A stretch of DNA of 21,679 nucleotides from a candidate division CSSED10-310 bacterium (GTDB lineage: Bacteria > CSSED10-310 > JAFGDC01). Below are positions 14,548-21,679 of the stretch, piece after piece. The position numbers and the translations under genes are program-made. The notes beneath the pieces are model-generated. The model made no database searches. It was not told the origin of the DNA and saw only the letters and a list, made by a program, of their open reading frames with translations. The first letter of the stretch is position 1; every line of letters begins with the position of its first letter. Where the stretch lies: the NCBI GenBank assembly GCA_016932295.1, contig JAFGDC010000341.1, positions 1 to 21,679 on the forward strand. Reading direction: 5' to 3'.

Positions 14548-16147
14548 CCATAGTCTCCACTGCATTCTCCACCAGGTTCAGCCGGATCTCGGCAATGACG
14601 CCGCCCGCCGGGGCATCCATCAGAAGCAGGCGACCATTCAACGCGCCTTCCACGAGTTGACGGGCGAGATACAATCCCATACCCGATCCATCCGTTTTGG
14701 TGGTGACATGAGGTTTGAAGAGGTTCTCTCTGACACTGTCCGGCAGGCCTGGCCCCTTGTCACTTATTCGAATGACCGCATCAGTTCCTTCGCGCCCAAT
14801 GGATACCTCCACATCGGTGGGCGATGCCTCGACCGCGTTCGTGACCAGGTTGCTCAAGGCCGATCTGAGCACGGACGGTATGGCACGAACGCGCAATATT
14901 GAGCTGTCATCCGTATACTGAATGACCGCACCCGCCTGTGAGAGTTCAAGGATCACATCCTGCACCGCCTCCTGCACCGTCATCACCCTCGATTCGGCTC
15001 GATCCCCCGCGCCAAGGGCGAGGAACGACTTGAGCCAGCGATCGATCCGCTTCAACTGAGCCCTGCTCATTTCCGCTAACTCAGTTGTATCACCCGTCTC
15101 CCCTACTGCCATTTCATCGACGATCAACCCGAGGGTGTTGAGCGGGTTGCGCAGGGAATGCGCCAGCCCCCTGGCGAGGAATCCCAGTTCCGCAAAGCGC
15201 TCACGAGTCCGCCACTGCTCTTTTTCCCGCTCCAACTGGGCCAGCCGAATCGACATGGTATTGAAAGTCGCTCGCAATTCTCCTAGTTCCCCACCGGTCG
15301 ATCCCTCGATCCGGGTGCCGAACCGCCCATTACCAATGGCCTCGACTCCTGATGACAACAGTCTCAACGGCTTGGTGAACCGATGGGAGATCAGTGCTGC
15401 GGCAAGGAGACCGAGCCCGAGGAGCGCACCGCCGGCCAGTAATCCCTGGCGCATGGTGTCGGTTACCACCTTTAGCGATCTGGCGATGGGAATCTGGACC
15501 TGTCGATCACCTCCGGGCGCACCCTGGATGATCAGCCGGTTCTCGCCTGCACCACGCTCCCTGATAACCCGCATCTCGATCTGGCCTAATTTCCTGATCA
15601 GCTCATCACTCGTCCTGACTTGGTCTGCGTGGTCTCGATCAGCCGGCGCGGTGGAATCAGAGCCGGCGACCGGCTCGTTCGCTATCGGTGATGTGCCGAT
15701 GAAGTACACATTCTCTTCCAGCCTTGCGATACGCTCCTTTTTCCGCTTCATCGCCTGCAACAGCGCCGCGGTCTCCGCGTCATTCAGCACCAGCACGTCA
15801 ACCAATTCCACTCGCTCTGAATGTCCGGTTTTTCTCTCGTTCCCATCGTTCCGTTCACGTCGCGACATGGAATCACCGTTTCCGGCGCTCTCTATTCCCT
15901 CAGACTGCGACAGCCACCACAAAGCCCTCATGGTCCGCCCTGAGTCGGCGACGAGCGGCTCGGAACCTTCCCGCGCCGTGCCATCGTAGAACCTGCCGAA
16001 CAGCACCGCCTCGCCGACTTCCGCCGCCATTTTACCGAGTTCCCGCTCAAGCCTGCCGAGTTGCCTGACATGCAGGAACCACTGCACGCCGGTCAGCGTT
16101 AGAACGACAATCCCCATGCCCAGAAACAGTTGAGAACGAATTCTCAT
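14540..16147 (-). CDS. Membrane sensor histidine kinase partner of the NtrC-type regulator
   Basis: Protein of 535 residues. ATG at 16147 has GGAGG 5 nt upstream and opens a transmembrane helix (RSQLFLGMGIVVLTLTGVQW). The frame extends to 16387, but that part has no helix or ribosome binding site. A sensor region of about 200 residues follows, rich in charged residues and without a recognised domain. A second transmembrane helix (GLLAGGALLGLGLLAAALI) leads to HAMP (HRFTKPLRLLSSGVEAI). The dimerisation helix carries phospho-acceptor H330 (GLAHSLRNPLN). The ATPase domain has N437 (LSNLVTNAVEAS), G1 DKGPGLP and G2 GSGMGLYLAR. It should autophosphorylate and signal to the overlapping regulator. 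The short leader contains TGCTACACT, a weak extended -10, at about 16165-16173. Confidence 0.93.
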   Translation of the reverse strand: MRIRSQLFLGMGIVVLTLTGVQWFLHVRQLGRLERELGKMAAEVGEAVLFGRFYDGTAREGSEPLVADSGRTMRALWWLSQSEGIESAGNGDSMSRRERNDGNERKTGHSERVELVDVLVLNDAETAALLQAMKRKKERIARLEENVYFIGTSPIANEPVAGSDSTAPADRDHADQVRTSDELIRKLGQIEMRVIRERGAGENRLIIQGAPGGDRQVQIPIARSLKVVTDTMRQGLLAGGALLGLGLLAAALISHRFTKPLRLLSSGVEAIGNGRFGTRIEGSTGGELGELRATFNTMSIRLAQLEREKEQWRTRERFAELGFLARGLAHSLRNPLNTLGLIVDEMAVGETGDTTELAEMSRAQLKRIDRWLKSFLALGAGDRAESRVMTVQEAVQDVILELSQAGAVIQYTDDSSILRVRAIPSVLRSALSNLVTNAVEASPTDVEVSIGREGTDAVIRISDKGPGLPDSVRENLFKPHVTTKTDGSGMGLYLARQLVEGALNGRLLLMDAPAGGVIAEIRLNLVENAVETMDE

Positions 16148-16361
16148 GAGCACCTCCGCGGGACAGTGTAGCAAAAACGATGCCGTTGTACCCAAAGATC
16201 GATCCAGAAGCGCGGTGAGCCTCTTCGATCCGGTGGTTTTAATCAGTTTCGCATGGGATACTGGTACGGTATACCCGCTGCCGGCAATGCTCCTGAAGCG
16301 ATCAAAACCTGCGGGACATAAACGCAACCGGAGTCTGTGGCATTGGCAATAACCCCTTCCG

Positions 16362-17390
16362 TCACTCGATAACCAGCACCTTGGCACCGCGAATCCGGCG
16401 TTCCTTGAGATCGATCAGGGCTCGATTGGCATCTTCCAATGCATAGGTCTGGTACTCCGGTTTGATTGGAATCTCCGCCGCGATCTGCAGAAATTCCTCG
16501 ATATCCCTGCCCGCCACATTGGCGACGCTCTTTATTTCCTTCTCCATCCAGAGATGCGTGGGATAATCGAGGTTAAGCAGGGAGTCCTGATCATGGTGCT
16601 CCTTGCGTATGGCGTTGATGATCAGACGTCCGCCTGGAGCCAGGTTCACCAGTGCCTCCACCACCGGTTTCCAGACCGGAGTAGTGTCGATCACCGCATG
16701 GAGCAACCGCGGCGCGCGATCCGTGGAGTCACCCGCCCAGACGGCGCCGAGTTCGAGGGCGAAGGCTCGCTCGGCTTCACTCCGCGCGAAAACGAACACC
16801 TCGGTATCGGGTAACAGGTGTCTGGCCATTTTCAGGACCAGGTGCCCGGAAGCGCCGAAACCCGTAAGTCCGAGGGCCTGACCGTTGTTCAATCCGGCCA
16901 GTCGGAATGACCGATAGCCGATGGCGCCGGCGCACAGCAGGGGCGCTGCTTCCAGATCGCTGAACACATCGGGAACGGGAAAGGCGAATCGTTCGCCGAT
17001 GGTCATATATTCAGCGTATCCGCCGTCCCGATCGCGCCCGGTGGCAAGAAACCCAGCGCAGAGGTTGTCGTTACCCGCCCGGCAATACTCACAACGGCCG
17101 CAGGCGTAGGCGATCCAGCCAATCCCCACTCTGTCACCAATGGCATACAGGCGGGCTCCCGGCCCCACTGCGGCGACCCGCCCAACCACCTGGTGACCCG
17201 GAATGGTGGGGAATCGCGGTGGTGGCGTGCGGCCTTCGATCTCGTCCAGCTCCGTATGGCAGACGCCGCAGGTGGAAACCCTCACCAGGATTTCGCCAGC
17301 CACGGCGGAAGGAGTATCGAGTTCCACCCGTGTTAACGGTTGCCGGTCCCGGCTCAGGTCTTTCACACCGGTCATAACCATTGCGTTCAT
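16362..17390 (-). CDS. Zinc-dependent alcohol dehydrogenase (MDR family, AdhA-like)
   Basis: Protein of 342 residues, typical for medium-chain dehydrogenases, which oxidise alcohols or reduce aldehydes with NAD(P). Catalytic zinc ligands are C41 (STCGVCHTEL), H66 (IPGHQVVG) and C153 (LLCAGAIGYRS). The residue after H66 is Gln where many family members have Glu. Four structural-zinc cysteines lie at 97, 100, 103 and 111 (ACGRCEYCRAGNDNLC). The Rossmann fold has GFGASG. The start has GGGAGG 6 nt upstream and its ATG overlaps the stop of the preceding small frame (ATGA). The resemblance is to the single-zinc-lobe AdhA/zinc-binding alcohol dehydrogenase group; substrate is unknown. Confidence 0.93.
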   Translation of the reverse strand: MNAMVMTGVKDLSRDRQPLTRVELDTPSAVAGEILVRVSTCGVCHTELDEIEGRTPPPRFPTIPGHQVVGRVAAVGPGARLYAIGDRVGIGWIAYACGRCEYCRAGNDNLCAGFLATGRDRDGGYAEYMTIGERFAFPVPDVFSDLEAAPLLCAGAIGYRSFRLAGLNNGQALGLTGFGASGHLVLKMARHLLPDTEVFVFARSEAERAFALELGAVWAGDSTDRAPRLLHAVIDTTPVWKPVVEALVNLAPGGRLIINAIRKEHHDQDSLLNLDYPTHLWMEKEIKSVANVAGRDIEEFLQIAAEIPIKPEYQTYALEDANRALIDLKERRIRGAKVLVIE

Positions 17391-17605
17391 GCTTCGCCTC
17401 CCTTAGCGACAGTCTTCAGAATCCTCTTCGGCCCAGCCTGAACCAAGCCCTGCCCGGGTTCTTCCCGCACCACGATAACGAACTGTTTTCGTAGCACATA
17501 CCGGGAGGGCCCGCCGCCGGCGATTCCCGCCGGTGCCCCGTCATCCGGAAACCAGGCGGTGATCTGTGCATCACGGATGGTCCGACTCGCCAGCCGCAGC
17601 ATCAT
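17387..17605 (-). CDS. Possible small protein coupled to the alcohol dehydrogenase gene
   Basis: Open frame of 72 codons beginning with ATG-ATG 7 nt after the stop of the glycosyltransferase gene. Its TGA stop overlaps the ATG of the dehydrogenase by ATGA. The product contains AQITAWFPDDGAPAG and SRYVLRKQFVIVVREEPGQG, which look more protein-like than random. The frame extends upstream into the glycosyltransferase gene, where it would be out of frame with it. I recognise no family. Ribosome binding site is weak (GCCGGA). It may be a chance frame. Confidence 0.3.
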   Translation of the reverse strand: MMLRLASRTIRDAQITAWFPDDGAPAGIAGGGPSRYVLRKQFVIVVREEPGQGLVQAGPKRILKTVAKGGEA

Positions 17606-17612
17606 GTTCCGG

Positions 17613-19193
17613 CTACCCAGCCGCGGTATCGGATCTCGGCAGGAAGACGAACAATGGCTGCCCTCCCTGCCCGATCTCGCCGATTTCCGCCGCCTGGTAG
17701 TAATAGTGTTCAATAAATGCGCGATCGATAGTGATCTGCCGTTGGACCACCTCTTTCTCCAGGTGAGACAGTGCATAGGCGAAGGGGAAATGGGTTTCCA
17801 GCATGTGCAGATCACCCGGTGACAGCACCAGGACGCCGATCTCCCGGTTCCTCACCCAGCGTGCGATCATAGCGTCGTTGATGGTGGCGAACCGCCGGCA
17901 GCGATCCTCTTCCCAGTGGGGCGTGTAGGTGTAATGGCAGCCCAGACCGGGCATGAGCCGGCGGTCCGCGGCCACCGCCACGGACACCTCGAAGGTGAAC
18001 ATCCGGTCATCGGGGTTGGTGCGGGACGCGATAAACGCGCCGGCATGCTGGATTTTCCGGATGTTGGTAAGGCCGTCTCTGGTGTAGGCAAGGTAGTTGG
18101 CCAGCACCATCCGCTTGCATTGAGTGAGCGGATGAAGACAGATGCAGCAGGTCACCATGATGATGAACACCCGCATCCGCCGCGGATCGCGTGCGAAGAG
18201 TCTGCCGGCGCCGATGGCCGCCACGAGGTAGAGGAGCGGGATGATGTCCATTTCGTACACGGTCCTGGTGGCGTCGTTGGGAATCCAGTATATGAGCGTG
18301 ACCGCTGCCGCCATGCCGGTCAGCGCCCAAAAGCGCCACTGGCGCGTCCACCAGGCACGGCGCGCGGCCAGGCCTTCCGCCATGCTGATGACCAACAGCC
18401 CGGCGGCGGTCACGAGGAGAGGGAACTGCTGATCAAGATGGGAAAAGAGCACGTCCAGACGGATCGGCCAGCCGCCTTTGAAGACGAATGTCTCACCCCT
18501 GTTGAGCTGGACCAGCACCGAGGTATAGAAGGCTTGCCAGAGCCCGCCGCCGATCATGTTGGGTATGAAGGGCAGGAGAACGCCGGTGGCGCCGGCCACG
18601 CTGGCGGGCAGGAGAACCCTCTTCCACTGCCGCCTGGTGAAGACTATATACATGATGCACACGCCAGCCGCTGCACAGGCGGGAACCCGGGCGGCGCAGG
18701 CCAGGCCGAAGAAAAAAGCGGCCGGGACGAGGCGGTTCCGGCGGATATGAGCGGCCAGCAGGAAATGAGCGCCGGTGAGCAGCAGCAGCGCGGTGACAGC
18801 ATGTGTCTTGGTCATGGTCAGGCCGTTCACGGTTTCCAGGTTGAGAGCCAGGAGGGCCGCGGCGGTCAATCCACCGGCGATGCCAGCCTCCCGCCGAGCG
18901 GCGGTGAATAAAACGACAAGAATACCGAGGGAGAGCAGCACCGAGAGCAGCCTTCCAGCCAGGATGGACGGGCCGAATAGTAGTTGGGGGACGGTGTGGA
19001 GGTAGAGCATCACGGGTAGTTGCGGTATGTAGAAATCCTTGTATGGCAAACTTCCACGGGCGATTTCCATGCCGAAGTTGGCGTATTCGGCATCATCGAC
19101 GATCACCGGCCGCATGAAGGAATTGTAGATGCCGGTGGTCAGGAAGATCACCAGGAGCGCCGCGAAGATTCCCCGCCAGTGTCTTTCCAGCAT
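17613..19193 (-). CDS. GT39-like membrane glycosyltransferase (ArnT/PMT-type)
   Basis: Protein of 526 residues with about 10 hydrophobic helices in the first 370 residues. After the first helix the loop reads IVDDAEYANFGMEIARG with D33, D34 and E36, then YKDFYIPQLPVMLYLH. This is the acidic-residue loop plus P..YYL pattern of GT39/ArnT-type enzymes, which transfer a sugar from a polyprenyl-phosphate donor to a lipid or protein on the outer face of the inner membrane. The C-terminal 150 residues are soluble, as in this family. Start has a GAGAGGG about 9 nt upstream. It is divergent from the Asp-box gene and leads toward the dehydrogenase. Acceptor and sugar cannot be inferred. Confidence 0.85.
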   Translation of the reverse strand: MLERHWRGIFAALLVIFLTTGIYNSFMRPVIVDDAEYANFGMEIARGSLPYKDFYIPQLPVMLYLHTVPQLLFGPSILAGRLLSVLLSLGILVVLFTAARREAGIAGGLTAAALLALNLETVNGLTMTKTHAVTALLLLTGAHFLLAAHIRRNRLVPAAFFFGLACAARVPACAAAGVCIMYIVFTRRQWKRVLLPASVAGATGVLLPFIPNMIGGGLWQAFYTSVLVQLNRGETFVFKGGWPIRLDVLFSHLDQQFPLLVTAAGLLVISMAEGLAARRAWWTRQWRFWALTGMAAAVTLIYWIPNDATRTVYEMDIIPLLYLVAAIGAGRLFARDPRRMRVFIIMVTCCICLHPLTQCKRMVLANYLAYTRDGLTNIRKIQHAGAFIASRTNPDDRMFTFEVSVAVAADRRLMPGLGCHYTYTPHWEEDRCRRFATINDAMIARWVRNREIGVLVLSPGDLHMLETHFPFAYALSHLEKEVVQRQITIDRAFIEHYYYQAAEIGEIGQGGQPLFVFLPRSDTAAG

Positions 19194-19563
19194 CGATCAA
19201 GCCCTCTCAATCGCCCACGAACATACCATATGGAAGAACGGGCCGCCAGGGAGTGATTGAATGTGCCCCCCAAATCCCCCATCAAGGTTACTGTCTCATT
19301 GAAAAACCATATCAATCCGTTTAGTTCTCCGCACCGCCAAGAGTATTCAGCGGCATTGTCAGGAAGTGGTCCAGTATCACCTTGGAGAATTCAGGCGGAG
19401 GATCAGGGGCATCCTCGCTTCTTGTCATTTCATCATTGACCGTATATAGTACTTTTTGTCAATTATTTCCTCAAGCCGCCCTTAGTCCGTTCCGCGCGAT
19501 CAGCAATGCGTTTCAGGTGATCCCTGGTGCCGGATCGGGTGAACGGGGTCATCGGAGGACACC
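19194..19563. other. Divergent intergenic region between the glycosyltransferase and Asp-box genes
   Basis: 370 nt, with no gene. TTGAC (19436-19440) and GTCAA (19458-19462) form a 5-bp inverted repeat. TTGACC here could be a -35 for the plus-strand gene, but the matching -10 (TCAATT) is poor. The stretch 19440-19470 is AT-rich, as in a promoter. The leader of the plus-strand gene ends with GGAGGAC before its ATG. Confidence 0.5.
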
Positions 19564-21432
19564 ATGCGGATCGTTGTTTTTTCCTTGTTTTTCTCATTTG
19601 CGATCGGCTTGAGCGCTGGAGCGGTCTGGCTGCCGCAGGACATCAAGGTGGTGGATGCCGCCGGGGACGATGAAGCCCAATTCGACGGCGTCATCAAGCA
19701 CATCGGCTCGGATGATGTGGTGGTGATGTGGACGGACAACAGGTTTTACGACAACCGCGTGTTATGTGCACGGTCCCACGACGGCGGCGTGACCTATGGA
19801 ACGAACTATGAACTGGAACCGGTCTCCATCGGTACGAGCTGTCACAATCCGGATCTGGCGCTGGCTCCGTTGCTTGGCAGATTGTACGCCGTGTACATGA
19901 AAAAAACTCCAGGCGAATCCTATCATCACGTGTACTGCATTCACAGCGATGACCAGGGTTCCACCTGGCAGAACTCCATTCTGGTTGACAACGCACCCGA
20001 TTCGGCGGGCAGGATCTATCCCGCCATCGTCGTGAATCCCGTAGACAATTCCATCCATGTCACCTGGGTGGACAACCGCGATGGTTCTTCCGATATCTAC
20101 TATTCCCGCAGCACCGACGGTGGCGACACATTCTCCAATGATGTTCGCCTCCACCCCTGGTCCAGTATGACCTATTTCAACGATCAACCAGCCATCACGG
20201 TGGGACCGGGAAACACCATTCATGTCAGTTTCGAATCCAATGTCTCCGGTTTGAGCAAGATCTACACCGTCACAAGCGATACCAACGGTGCGACCTTCGG
20301 GACACCGGTCATGGTGGCGCCGCCAGGCAGTTTCTACCAGTCAGGAGCGGATCTGACCAGCATCGGGATGTTCCTGCACGTAGCCTGGTCAGAGAGCAAC
20401 GGCACCTATGAAAACATCCGGTGCGCCACCAGCACGGACGGCGGAGATACCTTTTCCGCCCCGGTTCAAGTATCCTCATACGGCGCTTCCTACCAGTTCT
20501 CGCCATCCCTTGGAGTGGATTTTTTCGGTGATGTCTACATCGCATGGAATGACAATCGTTTCGGTTCCCCGGCAGTGATGGGAACCATCAGTCTCGATCA
20601 TGGACAGTCATTTTTTGCCGAACACAAGCTGAGTCACGCGCCCTCCGACAAGGATTGCATGAATCCCAAAATTGATGTGCATGCACTCAAACGTCGGATC
20701 AATCTCGTCTGGACAGATACCAGGGAAGACCAGATCTACCCGGACATCTTTGCTAATGTTCGGCTTCCCCACCTCCATGATGACTTCACTGACAATACTT
20801 TCTCCAACTGGTCCATCGCGCATGGCGTCCAGCAGAGCAACGCGGTGTCCGTGGACGGCGACGGATACAGTTGCAGGCTGGGAACAACCGGACCGGCGCT
20901 GGTCACCGGCGTGCTGTCCGAAGAATTCAATCTTCAGCAGCAAGGTTCACTCGATTGCTGGTTCTATGACGGGTACAGCTCTAATCCGGTCTACGAGATC
21001 GAGGATTTCAGCATTCGCCTGACCTATGACGACGGCTCCAAAGCCGGCGTGGTGCGCGCCCTGGGAGTGGTGAACGCGTCCAGCACCACCTACTACCAAT
21101 CTTATGACGGCACGGGCTGGCAGGTGATCACCGATTTCGAGCGATCGGAGGGATGGCACAGGGTCCTGATCGAGGTGGACGAGGCCGGTATTCGGATGGA
21201 ACTGGATCCGGCCGTGTATCCTTCCGCGCAGCCGGTTTACGAGGACAGTGAGTTCGACCGGTTCGAATCCATCGAGTTCATCGGCGGCTCAGAGGACGGC
21301 CCATATTACCTGGATAGTGTCGCAATCTTTTCGATCGCAGTCGAGGAACCGCCTGTTCCCGCCATCGGCGGCCTGGGATTGGTGGTGACCATTCTCATCA
21401 TGGGTTGGACGTTTCACCGCCGGAGGCATTGA
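19564..21432 (+). CDS. Exported sialidase-like (Asp-box) propeller protein with C-terminal sorting tail
   Basis: Protein of 622 residues. GGAGGACACC lies just before the ATG; a signal peptide follows (MRIVVFSLFFSFAIGLSAGA). Six Asp-box-type motifs S.D.G.TF occur: SHDGGVTY, SDDQGSTW, STDGGDTF twice, SDTNGATF and SLDHGQSF. Together with repeated VTWVDNRDG / VVMWTDNRF strands they indicate a six-bladed sialidase-like propeller (residues about 30-400). The sialidase catalytic Arg triad is not evident, so enzymatic activity is doubtful. Residues about 405-595 look like a beta-sandwich. The end PPVPAIGGLGLVVTIL followed by IMGWTFHRRRH is a Pro/Gly motif, a transmembrane helix and an Arg cluster. 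That is the layout of exosortase or archaeosortase-type sorting tails (PEP-CTERM-like, IPTL-CTERM-like). It would be anchored or processed at the cell surface. Confidence 0.88.
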   Translation: MRIVVFSLFFSFAIGLSAGAVWLPQDIKVVDAAGDDEAQFDGVIKHIGSDDVVVMWTDNRFYDNRVLCARSHDGGVTYGTNYELEPVSIGTSCHNPDLALAPLLGRLYAVYMKKTPGESYHHVYCIHSDDQGSTWQNSILVDNAPDSAGRIYPAIVVNPVDNSIHVTWVDNRDGSSDIYYSRSTDGGDTFSNDVRLHPWSSMTYFNDQPAITVGPGNTIHVSFESNVSGLSKIYTVTSDTNGATFGTPVMVAPPGSFYQSGADLTSIGMFLHVAWSESNGTYENIRCATSTDGGDTFSAPVQVSSYGASYQFSPSLGVDFFGDVYIAWNDNRFGSPAVMGTISLDHGQSFFAEHKLSHAPSDKDCMNPKIDVHALKRRINLVWTDTREDQIYPDIFANVRLPHLHDDFTDNTFSNWSIAHGVQQSNAVSVDGDGYSCRLGTTGPALVTGVLSEEFNLQQQGSLDCWFYDGYSSNPVYEIEDFSIRLTYDDGSKAGVVRALGVVNASSTTYYQSYDGTGWQVITDFERSEGWHRVLIEVDEAGIRMELDPAVYPSAQPVYEDSEFDRFESIEFIGGSEDGPYYLDSVAIFSIAVEEPPVPAIGGLGLVVTILIMGWTFHRRRH

Positions 21433-21443
21433 AGCTCTCCACC

Positions 21444-21490
21444 GGGGTCGTACCCGGAATCCACTGGCAGCCAAACGAGGCGCTTTTTCC
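21444..21490. repeat. Partial copy of the 87-bp repeat with internal deletion
   Basis: GGGGTCGTACCCGGAATC (21444-21461) is the start of the unit; from 21462 to 21490 the sequence resumes with the end of the unit (GGCAGCCAAACGAGGCGC and a T-rich tail). About 40 nt from the middle are missing. A further short fragment, CAATGGGGTCGTC, lies at 21491-21503. Confidence 0.7.
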
Positions 21491-21505
21491 CAATGGGGTC
21501 GTCCC

Positions 21506-21679
21506 AATGGGGTCGTACCCGGAATCTTGTAATCTTCGTCGTGGTGCGTTGGCTTCCAATCTTCCACGGCAGCCAGGCGAGGCGCTCTTTCTAATGGGGT
21601 CGTACCCGGAATCTTGTAATCTTCGTCGTGGTGCGTTGGCGTTCAATCATCCACGGCAGCCAGGCGAGGCGCTCTTTCC
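21506..21679. repeat. 87-bp tandem repeat, two complete copies, running to the window edge
   Basis: Copies at 21506-21592 and 21593-21679 differ at 4 of 87 positions. Each starts AATGGGGTCGTACCCGG and ends GGCGAGGCGCTCTTTC. Each contains the small hairpin GGGT-CGT-ACCC. The second copy ends exactly at the window edge, so the array may continue. The unit length is a multiple of three, which creates shadow frames, but no ribosome binding site supports a gene. Confidence 0.85.

Noticed and set aside
17916..18911. Plus-strand open frame of 331 codons
   Set aside because: Antisense to the GT39-like gene; His-, Gly- and Glu-rich shadow composition.
21398..21646. Minus-strand frame with repeated peptide across the 87-bp array
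   Set aside because: The repeat length is a multiple of three, so any open frame repeats. There is no ribosome binding site and it overlaps the end of the Asp-box gene.

Overview
The window is bacterial. Nearly all DNA is in long open frames with good ribosome binding sites (GGAGG-type). It carries a sigma-54/NtrC-type two-component system, two-component-regulator-type propeller repeats, a DUF4214/PHP-type secreted protein, a sialidase-like Asp-box protein with a C-terminal membrane sorting tail, and archaeal-style P-loop ATPases. That mix fits an uncultured Gram-negative bacterium, perhaps of the FCB superphylum (Zixibacteria/Eisenbacteria/Latescibacteria-like). No ribosomal or other phylogenetic marker is present, so this is only an inference.

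Layout. (1) 1-3004, minus strand: a two-gene operon of P-loop ATPases. The upstream gene is a COG1672-like ATPase. The downstream gene is a second ATPase with a winged-helix and TPR tail that runs off the left edge. The operon has a good sigma-70 promoter, and a perfect 14-bp inverted repeat with a third half-site sits 1-2 bp upstream of its -35 box. Next to it lies what looks like a scrap of an IS256-family transposase. (2) 3441-4931, minus: an RCK_N-DHH-DHHA1 phosphoesterase. (3) 5295-7427, plus: a secreted protein made of about 14 propeller repeats, convergent with (4) 7503-9521, minus, a secreted DUF4214-PHP-CFI-box protein. (5) 9522-10177 is a long non-coding gap with a clear promoter for (6) 10178-11527, plus, an unrecognised gene that may have a VOC fold.

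(7) 11889-12824, minus: an exported protein with a C-terminal Cys ribbon. Its promoter is a near-consensus sigma-54 element, and an inverted repeat about 200 bp upstream looks like an enhancer site. It lies directly downstream of (8) an overlapping histidine kinase / NtrC-type regulator pair (13177-16147, minus). The pieces together look like a self-contained envelope-sensing circuit comparable in logic to ZraS-ZraR-ZraP. (9) 16362-19193, minus: a Zn-dependent alcohol dehydrogenase, a possible tiny gene coupled to it, and a GT39-like membrane glycosyltransferase. (10) 19564-21432, plus: an Asp-box secreted protein with a sorting tail. (11) 21444 to the right edge: an 87-bp tandem repeat.

No tRNA, rRNA, CRISPR array or intact insertion sequence was seen. 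The best candidates for something new are the operator-controlled ATPase pair, the local sigma-54 circuit, and the DUF4214-PHP-CFI architecture.
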